From Actinomycetes bacterium (lineage in GTDB: Bacteria > Actinomycetota > Actinomycetes > Propionibacteriales > Propionibacteriaceae), in the NCBI GenBank assembly GCA_023443125.1, contig JAEZVO010000080.1, forward strand, positions 1 through 12,627: a stretch of DNA of 12,627 nucleotides. Reading direction: 5' to 3'. The stretch's first letter is position 1. The number at the start of each line of letters is the position of its first letter. The notes beneath the pieces were generated by a model. The model was not told the DNA's origin. It ran no database searches and saw only the letters and a program-made list of their open reading frames with translations. Below are positions 1 to 6,708 of the stretch, one piece after another. A program made the translations under genes and the position numbers.

Positions 1-254
1 TCGTCCGGGTCTACCGGATTCGGCACGGGACCACCGCGTTCTGGTTGCGGCTTCACGACCACGTCGAACGTCGCCTTGAACGTCTTCCCGTCCTTCGTCC
101 ACGTGACCGTCAGGGTCTGGGTGCCGGGCTTCGACTTGTCGTAGCCGGTCACCTTCAACTCTTCGGCGGGGATCTCCGTGAACTGTCCGTCGCTCCACTG
201 CGCAGACAACGCTCGAGCTCGAGCAGCGTCAGTGACGCTACCAAAAGCAGGGGG
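1..254 (-). pseudogene. Fragment of an Ig-like surface protein, no start codon visible, runs off the window edge
   Basis: The reverse strand is open from an in-frame TGA at 255-257 to the window edge. It encodes an Ig-like (Big-type) beta-sandwich end: a 'QWSDGQFTEIP' stretch, then 'LKVTGYDKSKPGTQTLTVTW', then 'FKATFDVVV', then a Pro-rich linker with 'PNPVDPD'. Such domains occur near the C-termini of secreted or wall-attached proteins. No ATG or GTG start, ribosome binding site or signal peptide precedes the domain. The only early start candidate is a TTG at 207-209. The in-frame stop lies inside the terminator hairpin of the upstream gene. I read this as a 5'-truncated remnant, or a gene broken by a frameshift or deletion, but the rest lies outside the window. 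The domain call rests on pattern recognition only. Confidence 0.45.
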
Positions 255-267
255 TCAGGCCCCCTGC
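243..267 (-). terminator. Rho-independent terminator of the thioredoxin/TPR gene
   Basis: A perfect 8-bp stem GCAGGGGG/CCCCCTGC (247-254 and 260-267) closes a 5-base loop. Read on the minus strand, TTTT follows directly (243-246). It lies about 60 bases after the stop codon of the minus-strand gene at 329-1225, the right place and orientation to end that transcript. Confidence 0.75.
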
Positions 268-328
268 CTTCGAATAGAAAACCCCCGCGCGGTGCCGCAT
301 CTAGGGCCGTGCATAGCCCTGGGCAGGC

Positions 329-1225
329 TCAGAACAGCACGGTCGCGAGCCGTCGCCTGGCCTTCAGCACGACGGGGTCCGTTCGGCCGATCACCTCGAA
401 CAGCTCCAGCACACGCACGCGCACGGCCTCTTTGTCTTCCGCTGACGCCGTCGCTGCGAAGTCGAGGAGTCGTTCGAGAGCCTGCTCGTTCGCGCCCTGG
501 ATCACCTCGAGGTCGGCTGCCTCCAGCTGCGCTTGCAGATCATCGTCGTTTTCGGCGTTGGCCACCACCTGGGCCGGGTCGAAGTGCGTCGAGCGTTCGA
601 GCAGGCTCGCCTGAGCACGCCCTGCGATCACTTCCACGTCGTTTGGGGTGTCTTGCAGCAGCTTGTCGAACTCCTCGACAGCCTTGGCGTAGTCCCCGGC
701 CTCGAGCGCCGCATCGGCAGCAGCGAACTTGGGGTTCGCGGCCTGTGCTTCATCGGTGTTGGAAGCAGCATCTCCCCCGACGGGTTCCGCGCGGCCGGTC
801 ATGCCGTTGGCGACGGCTGCCTGCGCTACCTGCGCCAACACGGCCTTGATCTCTTCCGCACTCTTCGTGCCCTGGAACAACGGCGCCATCTGGCCCGCGA
901 TGAGCGCGACCACCGTCGGTACTGCCTGCACACCGAGCGCCTGGGCGATGCGGGGCTGCTCGTCGACGTTGACGCGCCCAAGCAGGAAGCGACCAGCCTC
1001 TGCATTGACGGCGTCGGCGAGTGCTTTGGACACCGCCTCGCCGTTCGGGTCGCGAGGCGAGTAAAACTCGAGCACGACGGGGTGCTGCGCGGATTTGGCG
1101 GCCACCTGCTCGAACTCGGCCTCGGTGAGTGCCATGACGTAGTTCCCGCCAACGGCTGCGCCGGCCGATTGCGACAGCTGGGAGAGATCGACGGCGCCAG
1201 GACGGTTGAATTGCTCGGAAGTCAT
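329..1225 (-). CDS. CnoX/YbbN-like protein: thioredoxin fold without cysteines plus TPR-like C-terminus
   Basis: 298 residues. Residues about 30-135 are a thioredoxin fold: strand 'PVVLEFYSP', 'VNVDEQPRIAQALGVQ', and the cis-proline motif 'AVPTVV' (P103). Residues about 165-298 are helical and TPR-like ('ALEAGDYAKAVEEFDKLL'), the YbbN/CnoX arrangement. Where thioredoxins have CGPC this protein has DPNG (residues 59-62), and I see no cysteine anywhere in it, so it cannot be a thiol oxidoreductase. The family acts as a holdase or co-chaperone; that role here is inferred. The ATG at 1225 is preceded by AGGAA nine bases upstream, which could be a weak Shine-Dalgarno or part of a -10 box (TAGGAA). 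It is transcribed divergently from phosphoglucomutase across 54 bp and ends at its own terminator. Mycobacteria have a similar gene near nucS (recalled, not checked). Confidence 0.85.
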   Translation of the reverse strand: MTSEQFNRPGAVDLSQLSQSAGAAVGGNYVMALTEAEFEQVAAKSAQHPVVLEFYSPRDPNGEAVSKALADAVNAEAGRFLLGRVNVDEQPRIAQALGVQAVPTVVALIAGQMAPLFQGTKSAEEIKAVLAQVAQAAVANGMTGRAEPVGGDAASNTDEAQAANPKFAAADAALEAGDYAKAVEEFDKLLQDTPNDVEVIAGRAQASLLERSTHFDPAQVVANAENDDDLQAQLEAADLEVIQGANEQALERLLDFAATASAEDKEAVRVRVLELFEVIGRTDPVVLKARRRLATVLF

Positions 1226-1234
1226 GTCTCTATA

Positions 1235-1240
1235 TTCCTA
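1235..1240 (-). promoter_or_regulatory. Possible -10 box for the thioredoxin/TPR gene
   Basis: TAGGAA followed by TATAGAGAC and the ATG at 1225. If this is the -10 box, the transcript would begin only two or three bases before the start codon. AGGAA could instead be a Shine-Dalgarno sequence, so the call is tentative. Confidence 0.3.
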
Positions 1241-1267
1241 GCCCGCTCGCAGTTCTTCAAACAGCCA

Positions 1268-1273
1268 TAGGAT
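1268..1273 (+). promoter_or_regulatory. Candidate -10 box giving a leaderless pgm transcript
   Basis: TAGGAT (fits the actinobacterial TANNNT -10 pattern) sits six bases before the ATG at 1280. There is no purine-rich Shine-Dalgarno sequence at a workable distance. Transcription starting about seven bases after the box would begin at or next to the ATG. No clear -35 box is visible. Confidence 0.5.
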
Positions 1274-1279
1274 TGGGCC

Positions 1280-2896
1280 ATGGCACATGAACGCGCGGGC
1301 CAGGTGGCCCAGGAATCCGACCTCATCGACGTCGATGCGCTACTGGGCGCATACTACGACCTCACCCCAGACCCCGAAAACCCCGATCAGCAGGTGGTGT
1401 TCGGCACCTCCGGCCACCGCGGATCCAGCTTGGATACGAAGTTCAACGAACTGCACATCGCGGCGACGACGCAGGCCATCGTTGAGTACCGTGCGTCGCA
1501 GAACGTCACTGGCCCGCTCTTCATCGGCAAGGACACCCACGGGCTGTCGCTGCCCGCATGGAAGACCGCCATCGAAGTGCTCGCCGCCAACGGCGTCGAG
1601 GTGCTCGCCGAGCACGAGGACGAGTACACACCCACGCCAGCGGTGTCCCGCGCCATCATTCGCTACAACCGCGAGCACGACGCGAAGGCCGACGGCATCG
1701 TCGTGACCCCCTCCCACAACCCGCCTCGCGACGGTGGGTTCAAGTACAACCCTCCGCACGGCGGCCCCGCTGACACTGACGCGACGTCGGTCATCGCCGC
1801 GCGCGCTAATGAACTCATGGCAGCGCCCTCCGGCATCAAGCGCGTGCCCTACGAGCAGGCGGAGGTGCAGCGTTACGACTACCGCACGCCGTACTGCGAG
1901 GAGCTAGCGCTGGCGATCGATTTCGACGCGATCAAGGCTGCGGGCCTACGCCACGGGGCTGACCCGATGGGCGGCGCGTCGGTGCAGTATTGGCAGTTCC
2001 TGGCTGAGCAGGGGCTGCCCATCGAGGTAGTGAACCCGACGGTCGACCCGACGTGGCGCTTCATGACGCTCGACACCGACGGCAAGATCCGCATGGACTG
2101 CTCCTCCCCCAACGCCATGGCCTCCCTTGTGCAGCAGCGCGACAAGTTCTCCGTCGCAACCGGTAACGACGCCGACTCTGACCGTCACGGCATCGTCACC
2201 CCTGACTTCGGGCTGATGAACCCCAACGCGTATCTCGCGGTTGCCATCCATTACCTGTTCTCGCACCGTCCTGGCTGGAGCGCTGATGCTGGTATCGGCA
2301 AGACCTTGGTGAGCTCGTCACTCATCGACAAAGTGGCGGGCAAGCTCGGGCGTACGCTCGTCGAGGTTCCCGTCGGATTCAAGTGGTTCGTTCCTGGCCT
2401 GATGTCGGGCGAGATCGGCTTCGGTGGCGAGGAGTCGGCTGGTGCGTCGTTCCTGGACAAGCAGGGCAAGACGTGGACAACCGATAAAGACGGCATCCTC
2501 TTGAGCCTGCTGGCATCGGAAATTATTGCGGTGACAGGGCAGACTCCCAGCGAGCATTACGCGCTGCTGGAGAGCGAGTTCGGCAAGTCGTACTACGCGC
2601 GCGTCGACGCGGAAGCGAACCGCGAGCAAAAAGCCCGCCTCGCGAAGCTGGGCCGCGACGACGTCACCGTCGGTGAGCTCGCTGGTGAACCGATCACCGC
2701 CGTGTTGTCCCACGCCCCCGGCAACGACGCGGCGATCGGCGGTATCAAGGTCACCACCGAGCATGCGTGGTTCGCCGCGCGCCCGTCGGGCACCGAAGAC
2801 AAGTACAAGATCTATGCGGAGTCGCTGAAGGACGAGGCTCACCTCGCCGACGTGCAAGCAGCCGCCAAGGAGATCGTCGACGGCGCCCTGGCCTAG
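1280..2896 (+). CDS. pgm: Phosphoglucomutase, alpha-D-glucose phosphate-specific
   Basis: 538 residues, close to the usual ~546 of the Pgm family in the alpha-D-phosphohexomutase superfamily. It interconverts glucose 1-phosphate and glucose 6-phosphate in the cytosol, linking glycolysis to glycogen, trehalose and wall-sugar synthesis. All four active-site loops are visible: N-terminal 'FGTSGHRG' (41-48); the phosphoserine loop 'TPSHNPPRDGG' with Ser145; the Mg2+ loop 'GNDADSDRH' with Asp297, Asp299 and Asp301; the sugar-binding loop 'GGEESAG' (382-388); and the phosphate-binding loop 'RPSGTE' (501-506). The motifs appear intact. It diverges from the thioredoxin/TPR gene, and the ATG at 1280 has a -10-like box immediately upstream rather than a ribosome binding site. 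A short CCGGC/GCCGG stem (2898-2912) follows the stop but has no T-tract, so termination before the epimerase gene is uncertain. Confidence 0.95.
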   Translation: MAHERAGQVAQESDLIDVDALLGAYYDLTPDPENPDQQVVFGTSGHRGSSLDTKFNELHIAATTQAIVEYRASQNVTGPLFIGKDTHGLSLPAWKTAIEVLAANGVEVLAEHEDEYTPTPAVSRAIIRYNREHDAKADGIVVTPSHNPPRDGGFKYNPPHGGPADTDATSVIAARANELMAAPSGIKRVPYEQAEVQRYDYRTPYCEELALAIDFDAIKAAGLRHGADPMGGASVQYWQFLAEQGLPIEVVNPTVDPTWRFMTLDTDGKIRMDCSSPNAMASLVQQRDKFSVATGNDADSDRHGIVTPDFGLMNPNAYLAVAIHYLFSHRPGWSADAGIGKTLVSSSLIDKVAGKLGRTLVEVPVGFKWFVPGLMSGEIGFGGEESAGASFLDKQGKTWTTDKDGILLSLLASEIIAVTGQTPSEHYALLESEFGKSYYARVDAEANREQKARLAKLGRDDVTVGELAGEPITAVLSHAPGNDAAIGGIKVTTEHAWFAARPSGTEDKYKIYAESLKDEAHLADVQAAAKEIVDGALA

Positions 2897-2967
2897 CCCG
2901 GCTCACCGCCGGCAGCACTATCCGACCCCGACGTCAATCAATTACACCTATGTGGAAAGCTGGAGCC

Positions 2968-3402
2968 ATGGAGAATCAAGATCTGTTCATCTGCATCGAT
3001 CACGTTGGCATCGCCGTACCCGACCTGGACGAGGCCATCAAATACCACGCCGAGAAGTTCGGCTGGCGTGAACTCCACCGTGAAGTGAACGAGGAACAAG
3101 GCGTTGCCGAGGCCATGATTGGTACTGGCACGCAGGGCGAAGAGAACGCCAAGATTCAGCTGCTCGCTCCGCTGAACGAGGAATCCACCATCGCGAAGTT
3201 CATCGACAAGAAGGGCCCAGGCCTCCAGCAGCTCGCCTACCGCGTGGCGGACATCGACCACGTCATGGAGGTGCTGAAGGAGCGCGGCGTGCGTCTGCTC
3301 TACCCCGAGCCGAAGCGCGGCACCGCGGACTCCCGCATCAACTTCGTGCATCCTAAGGATGCCGGCGGCGTGCTCCTCGAGCTCGTGGAGCTGAAGAAGT
3401 AA
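2968..3402 (+). CDS. mce: Methylmalonyl-CoA epimerase (VOC superfamily), with Gln in place of one metal-binding His
   Basis: 144 residues; the family is about 145-150. It converts (R)- and (S)-methylmalonyl-CoA into each other, next to the B12-dependent mutase in the propionate pathway. The N-terminus 'MENQDLFICIDHV' closely resembles the Propionibacterium shermanii enzyme. By comparison with my memory of that protein (ligands H12, Q65, H91, E141; acid/base E48), the equivalents here are H12, Q64, Q88 and E138, with E48 kept. The third ligand is therefore Gln ('GPGLQQLAYRV' instead of '...HH...'). I recall the same QQ in a mycobacterial homologue, so it may be a clade trait. I chose the ATG at 2968 because GGAAAG lies eight bases upstream and the length then matches. 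An in-frame ATG at 2950 would add six residues. A strong terminator follows. Confidence 0.88.
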   Translation: MENQDLFICIDHVGIAVPDLDEAIKYHAEKFGWRELHREVNEEQGVAEAMIGTGTQGEENAKIQLLAPLNEESTIAKFIDKKGPGLQQLAYRVADIDHVMEVLKERGVRLLYPEPKRGTADSRINFVHPKDAGGVLLELVELKK

Positions 3403-3421
3403 ATTCACCGATTCATCGGTT

Positions 3422-3460
3422 CAGAGGGTGGACATCTCTACGTGTCCACCCTCTGTTCTT
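3422..3460 (+). terminator. Rho-independent terminator after the epimerase gene
   Basis: A perfect 13-bp stem CAGAGGGTGGACA/TGTCCACCCTCTG (3422-3434 and 3443-3455) with an 8-base loop is followed by TTCTT. It begins 20 bases after the epimerase stop and separates that gene from the DivIVA-like/transporter pair. Confidence 0.85.
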
Positions 3461-3473
3461 GCATTGGGGTAGA

Positions 3474-3479
3474 TAAGCT
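3474..3479 (+). promoter_or_regulatory. Candidate -10 box for the DivIVA-like/AI-2E pair
   Basis: TAAGCT, matching TANNNT, lies just after the preceding terminator. It would give a leader of about 30 bases that contains the Shine-Dalgarno AAGGAG at 3504-3509. TAGATA at 3470-3475 is an overlapping alternative. No convincing -35 box is seen. Confidence 0.4.
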
Positions 3480-3503
3480 GTCCTTGCAGCCAACACGATG
3501 CGT

Positions 3504-3509
3504 AAGGAG
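3504..3509 (+). promoter_or_regulatory. Shine-Dalgarno that fixes the start of the DivIVA-like gene at GTG 3516
   Basis: AAGGAG ends six bases before GTG at 3516. The in-frame ATG at 3498 lies upstream of this site and has no ribosome binding site of its own, so the longer reading is unlikely. Confidence 0.75.
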
Positions 3510-3515
3510 ACTCAC

Positions 3516-4829
3516 GTGGTGGACCCATCCCGCGACCTGGAATCGGAAGAGACCGGCCTCAACCTCTTCGACGACAAAGCGACGGCGGCCGGCAGCTTCC
3601 CCACCTCGGTGCTCGGCTACGAACGCCATTCGGTGGACACGTATGTGCGCGAAGTCGAATACCAAGTCAGCGACTTGAAGCAGCGCCTGCGTTCACTGCA
3701 GCGGGAGATGGCCTACATCCGGGCCGAAGTTGGCGAGACGGATTTCGAGAAACTCGGTGCCCACGCGACGGGGCTATTGCGTGCTGCGGAGGCGCAGGCC
3801 AAGGACATCGTCGATCACTCTGAACGCGAGGCTGAGCGCATCGTCACTGAGGCGCGGCGTTCCGCCAGCTCGCTGCGTGACTCCGCGCAGCAGGAAGCTG
3901 ACGACATCCGCTTGACGGGTATCGCCTCACTGCGCGACCTTCGCACGGAGCAGTCTGCCGCGTGCCAGAAGGCGCTCGACGAGGCACGCGCCAGCGCCGC
4001 CAAGATCGTCCAAGACGCGGAGTACCAGCGCGACACCGTCATCGCTGGCGCCCGTTCGGAGGCGAGCGGCATCGTCGAGGCGGGTCGCGTCGAGGCACAG
4101 CGTCTCCGTGTGGAGGGCGAACGCGACGCGTCAGCAATCCGCGAGCGTGCACACAAGGAGGCGGAGCAGTCACTTGCCGACTCCAGCGCTGCCGCCGAGG
4201 CAGCTGCGAAAGCCATCTCCGAGCGTCTTGCGCTCAACGAAGCCGAAGCGAAGCAGGCAGCCGACGAGGTCGCCGCCGCCCGCACCAACGCCTCCGAGAT
4301 TCGCCAGACCGCACTCGAGGATGCCGAAGACATTCGCGTGACGGCGCACCGTGAGGCGGAAGCCATCATGGCAAACGCGCGTAATAGGGCGAAGGAAGTC
4401 CTCACGAACCTCGAAGAACGCGTGGAATGGCGCAAGGAAGAACTGCAGCGCGAGGTCGGCGTGCTCGAGGCGCGCAAGCGCAGCGCCGTGGCACAGCTCG
4501 CGAACCTCCGTGCGTTGGCAGCCGAGGCCGATGAAGAGTTTACGAGCAGCGACGCCGAAGCAACGCTGGACGAGATCGTCGAGGCACCAGCCGAGCCATT
4601 GCCAGAAGCTGGCCCGGAGGAACCGACGACTGAAGTCCGGCTCGCCGATGCCGCACCTGTGGAGGAGGTCGATGCCGAGGCCACGGAGGAAACGAGCCTC
4701 ACGGAACCAGACGCGTCCCCTGCGGATGACGATGAGAACGACGAAGCTGAGGCGGAGAGCGCCGAAGACGAGATGGATTCGGTGGACGCTGAGGACGTAG
4801 CCGACGATGATTCCTCGAGGAAGGCATGA
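3516..4829 (+). CDS. DivIVA-like coiled-coil protein with an acidic tail
   Basis: 437 residues from the GTG start. Residues 33-60 ('LGYERHSVDTYVREVEYQV' onward) resemble the DivIVA N-terminal motif 'GYD..EVD.FL..VE', which in DivIVA senses curved membrane. Residues about 48-345 are an almost unbroken Ala/Glu/Arg-rich coiled coil without prolines. The last ~85 residues are strongly acidic and low-complexity, ending 'DDSSRKA'. There is no signal peptide or membrane segment, so it is cytoplasmic, probably a filamentous or scaffold protein at the membrane. Its architecture recalls actinobacterial polar-growth and cytoskeletal coiled-coil proteins (DivIVA/Wag31, Scy, FilP), but I cannot assign it to one. 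Its stop overlaps the transporter start (ATGA), so the two are translationally coupled and may work at the same membrane site. The exact function is unknown. Confidence 0.8.
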   Translation: MVDPSRDLESEETGLNLFDDKATAAGSFPTSVLGYERHSVDTYVREVEYQVSDLKQRLRSLQREMAYIRAEVGETDFEKLGAHATGLLRAAEAQAKDIVDHSEREAERIVTEARRSASSLRDSAQQEADDIRLTGIASLRDLRTEQSAACQKALDEARASAAKIVQDAEYQRDTVIAGARSEASGIVEAGRVEAQRLRVEGERDASAIRERAHKEAEQSLADSSAAAEAAAKAISERLALNEAEAKQAADEVAAARTNASEIRQTALEDAEDIRVTAHREAEAIMANARNRAKEVLTNLEERVEWRKEELQREVGVLEARKRSAVAQLANLRALAAEADEEFTSSDAEATLDEIVEAPAEPLPEAGPEEPTTEVRLADAAPVEEVDAEATEETSLTEPDASPADDDENDEAEAESAEDEMDSVDAEDVADDDSSRKA

Positions 4830-5974
4830 GCGGGGAACCGAAGCCTCCGCGGAAGTCGGTGCTCAAGAAGGTGCTTTCAGCCCTCGCACCCGCGCCCGTC
4901 GAGGAAGAACCTGAGCTGCCGGAACTCTCCGACGAGGAGCCACACGACGCCCCTCAGTCGGGTGCTTTCGCGAAGGGGTTCTTCGGAGCCCTCGGGGTGC
5001 TCGTTGCTATCGCGCTCAGCCAGGCGGTGCTCGCGGTGCAGAACATCGTCGTGCTCACCGTCCTGGCATTTGTGCTAGCGCTGGGAGCAAGCCCGCTGAT
5101 CAACTTCCTGCAGCGCAAGATGCACAAAATGGTGGCGATGGCGCTGGTGACGATAGGCGTACTGGGCATCGTCGCACTCGGCATCGTTGCTGTGGTGCCG
5201 CTGCTCACTCAGCAGGTGACGCTCTTGGCGCGCAACCTCCCACGCATGCTGAACAACCTGCTCGCCAACCAACAGATCCGTGAGCTCAACGAGCAGTACG
5301 GCGTCATCGACAAGGCACAAGCGGCGCTACAAACCAACAACATCGGCAATCAAGTCTTCAACGGCGTGCTCGGCGCCGGTGCGGTCGTGGTGAACTTCGT
5401 GTTCTCTCTCATCATCACGCTGGTGCTCACGCTGTACTTCATCGGGTCGTTGGATAGGATCAAGCAGCTCGTGTACAGCCTGGCCCCGGCGAGCAAGCGT
5501 GCGTCGGCCAAGCGCATCGCCAATCAGATCTTCGCCGGCGTAGCCGGCTATATCCAGGGCATGATCATCGTCGTGCTGCTCGCCACGACCTCGGCCTTCG
5601 TGTTTCTCTACTTCGCGGGCATGCGTGAGTACGCCGTCGCGTTAGCGTTTATGCATGGCCTCCTGTGCTTCATCCCGGTGATTGGCCCGCCCACCGGCGC
5701 CGTCATCATTACGCTCGTGGCGTTCACGGTGAACCCGACGACGGCCATCGCCGCCATCATCTTCTTTGTGCTGTATCAGCAGATTGATGCCTACGTGATC
5801 TATCCCCGCGTGATGAATCACACGGTCAAGGTGCCCGGGGTGCTCGTCATCCTTTCTGCCCTTGTTGGCGGCATTCTGTTGGGCATCATCGGCGCACTGC
5901 TGGCCATTCCGACCGCCGCAGCGCTCATACTCATCTTCAAGGAAGTGGTGAAGCCGGCGCTCGATCGTCGCTAG
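4826..5974 (+). CDS. AI-2E family transporter (TqsA/PerM-like membrane protein)
   Basis: 382 residues. A charged, Pro/Glu-rich cytoplasmic N-terminus (1-48) is followed by about eight hydrophobic segments, near residues 50-70, 74-92, 102-127, 183-207, 243-265, 268-300, 304-328 and 336-372. The long hydrophilic stretch at about 130-180 between segments 3 and 4 is typical of the AI-2E/UPF0118 family. So are the C-terminal motifs 'FIPVIGPPTGA' (282-292), 'YPRVMNHTVKVPG' (326-338) and 'GIIGALLAIP' (353-362). Members export diverse substrates (quorum signal, Na+/H+ in some); the substrate here cannot be read from sequence. The start ATG overlaps the stop of the DivIVA-like gene by four bases, with GAGGAAGG inside that gene as ribosome binding site. 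Confidence 0.9.
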   Translation: MSGEPKPPRKSVLKKVLSALAPAPVEEEPELPELSDEEPHDAPQSGAFAKGFFGALGVLVAIALSQAVLAVQNIVVLTVLAFVLALGASPLINFLQRKMHKMVAMALVTIGVLGIVALGIVAVVPLLTQQVTLLARNLPRMLNNLLANQQIRELNEQYGVIDKAQAALQTNNIGNQVFNGVLGAGAVVVNFVFSLIITLVLTLYFIGSLDRIKQLVYSLAPASKRASAKRIANQIFAGVAGYIQGMIIVVLLATTSAFVFLYFAGMREYAVALAFMHGLLCFIPVIGPPTGAVIITLVAFTVNPTTAIAAIIFFVLYQQIDAYVIYPRVMNHTVKVPGVLVILSALVGGILLGIIGALLAIPTAAALILIFKEVVKPALDRR

Positions 5975-5983
5975 TTAGGGGCC

Positions 5984-6010
5984 GTGCACGCGACGCTGGT
6001 AGCGTTGCAC
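5984..6010 (+). promoter_or_regulatory. Imperfect inverted repeat over the nucS promoter
   Basis: In the 38 bp between the transporter and nucS, GTGCA (5984-5988) pairs with TGCAC (6006-6010), and ACGCT (5993-5997) with AGCGT (6001-6005), leaving a four-base CGCG bulge on the left. The right arm overlaps the putative -10 box. It could be an operator or a weak terminator of the transporter gene; there is no T-tract. Confidence 0.35.
6000..6005 (+). promoter_or_regulatory. Candidate -10 box giving a leaderless nucS transcript
   Basis: TAGCGT lies exactly seven bases before the GTG start at 6013, and no Shine-Dalgarno sequence is present. This spacing puts the transcription start at the start codon, as in the leaderless mRNAs common in actinobacteria. 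Confidence 0.5.
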
Positions 6011-6012
6011 GG

Positions 6013-6708
6013 GTGAGATTGGTGATTGCGCAGTGTCAGGTCGACTACGTCGGACGCCTCACCGCCCACCTTCCCATGGCTAAGCGGCTCCTGCTCATCA
6101 AGGCCGATGGCTCGGTGTCCGTCCACGCCGACGACCGCGCATACAAGCCGCTCAACTGGATGAGCCCGCCGTGCACGCTCACAGTGCAGGATCCGGAGCC
6201 GACGACGGCTGAGGAACTCGGCGTCACCGAGGAATGGATCGTCCGCGCCGCCCAAGGCGACACCCTGCACATCAAGATCGGTGAGGTGTTCCTCGATACG
6301 GCGCACGAACTCGGCATCGACCCTGGGCTCATCAAGGATGGCGTCGAAGCACACCTTCAAGCGCTGTTGGCTGAGCATCCGTCGACGTTTGGAGAGGGCT
6401 GGAGTCTGGTCCAGCGCGAGTTCATGACGCCGATCGGCCCGGTTGATCTGCTGCTGAAAGACGAGGAGCATCGCTACGTCGCCGTTGAGGTGAAGCGTCG
6501 GGGCGAGATCGACGGCGTGGAGCAGCTCACTCGCTACCTCGAGCTGATGAACCGAGACCCGCAGATAGCGCCGGTGCGCGGCGTCTTTGCGGCACAGCAG
6601 ATCAAACCCCAGGCCCGCACGCTCGCCCATGATCGTGGCATCGAGACTCTTTTGGTGGACTACGACGCGCTGCGCGGGCTGGATAACGCAGACGAGCGGT
6701 TGTTCTGA
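6013..6708 (+). CDS. nucS: Mismatch-specific endonuclease NucS (EndoMS)
   Basis: 231 residues; actinobacterial NucS proteins are about 225-230. It cuts both strands at mismatches and provides the MutS/MutL-independent mismatch repair of actinobacteria and some archaea. The N-terminal DNA-binding half shows 'RLVIAQCQVDYVGRLTAHLP', 'KADGSVSVHADDRAYKPLNW' and 'MSPP'. The C-terminal RecB-like nuclease domain has 'GPVDLL' (Asp145), 'VEVKRRGEIDG' (Glu159, Lys161) and 'VEQLTRYLELMNRD', followed by 'GVFAAQQIKPQAR'. The extreme C-terminus 'DERLF' matches the short tail through which NucS proteins contact the sliding clamp. The GTG start fits the mycobacterial protein's beginning and has a -10 box but no ribosome binding site. 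The stop TGA shares one base with the next gene's ATG, so the downstream gene is coupled. Confidence 0.95.
   Translation: MRLVIAQCQVDYVGRLTAHLPMAKRLLLIKADGSVSVHADDRAYKPLNWMSPPCTLTVQDPEPTTAEELGVTEEWIVRAAQGDTLHIKIGEVFLDTAHELGIDPGLIKDGVEAHLQALLAEHPSTFGEGWSLVQREFMTPIGPVDLLLKDEEHRYVAVEVKRRGEIDGVEQLTRYLELMNRDPQIAPVRGVFAAQQIKPQARTLAHDRGIETLLVDYDALRGLDNADERLF

Noticed and set aside
533..1270. 245-codon plus-strand frame across the thioredoxin/TPR gene
   Set aside because: Shadow of the minus-strand gene, which has thioredoxin-fold motifs and its own terminator.
2898..2912. CCGGC/GCCGG stem after pgm as a terminator
   Set aside because: Only five base pairs and no T-tract.
2767..2967. Longer epimerase start reading back into the end of pgm
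   Set aside because: It overlaps pgm out of frame and gives about 67 extra residues unlike any epimerase. The ATG at 2968 has a ribosome binding site and yields the family length.
3815..4702. 295-codon frame antisense to the DivIVA-like gene, rich in Ser, Ala and Arg
   Set aside because: A by-product of GC-rich codons and Ala/Glu/Arg bias in the coiled coil. It has no recognisable domain, while the sense frame has a ribosome binding site and a clear family pattern.
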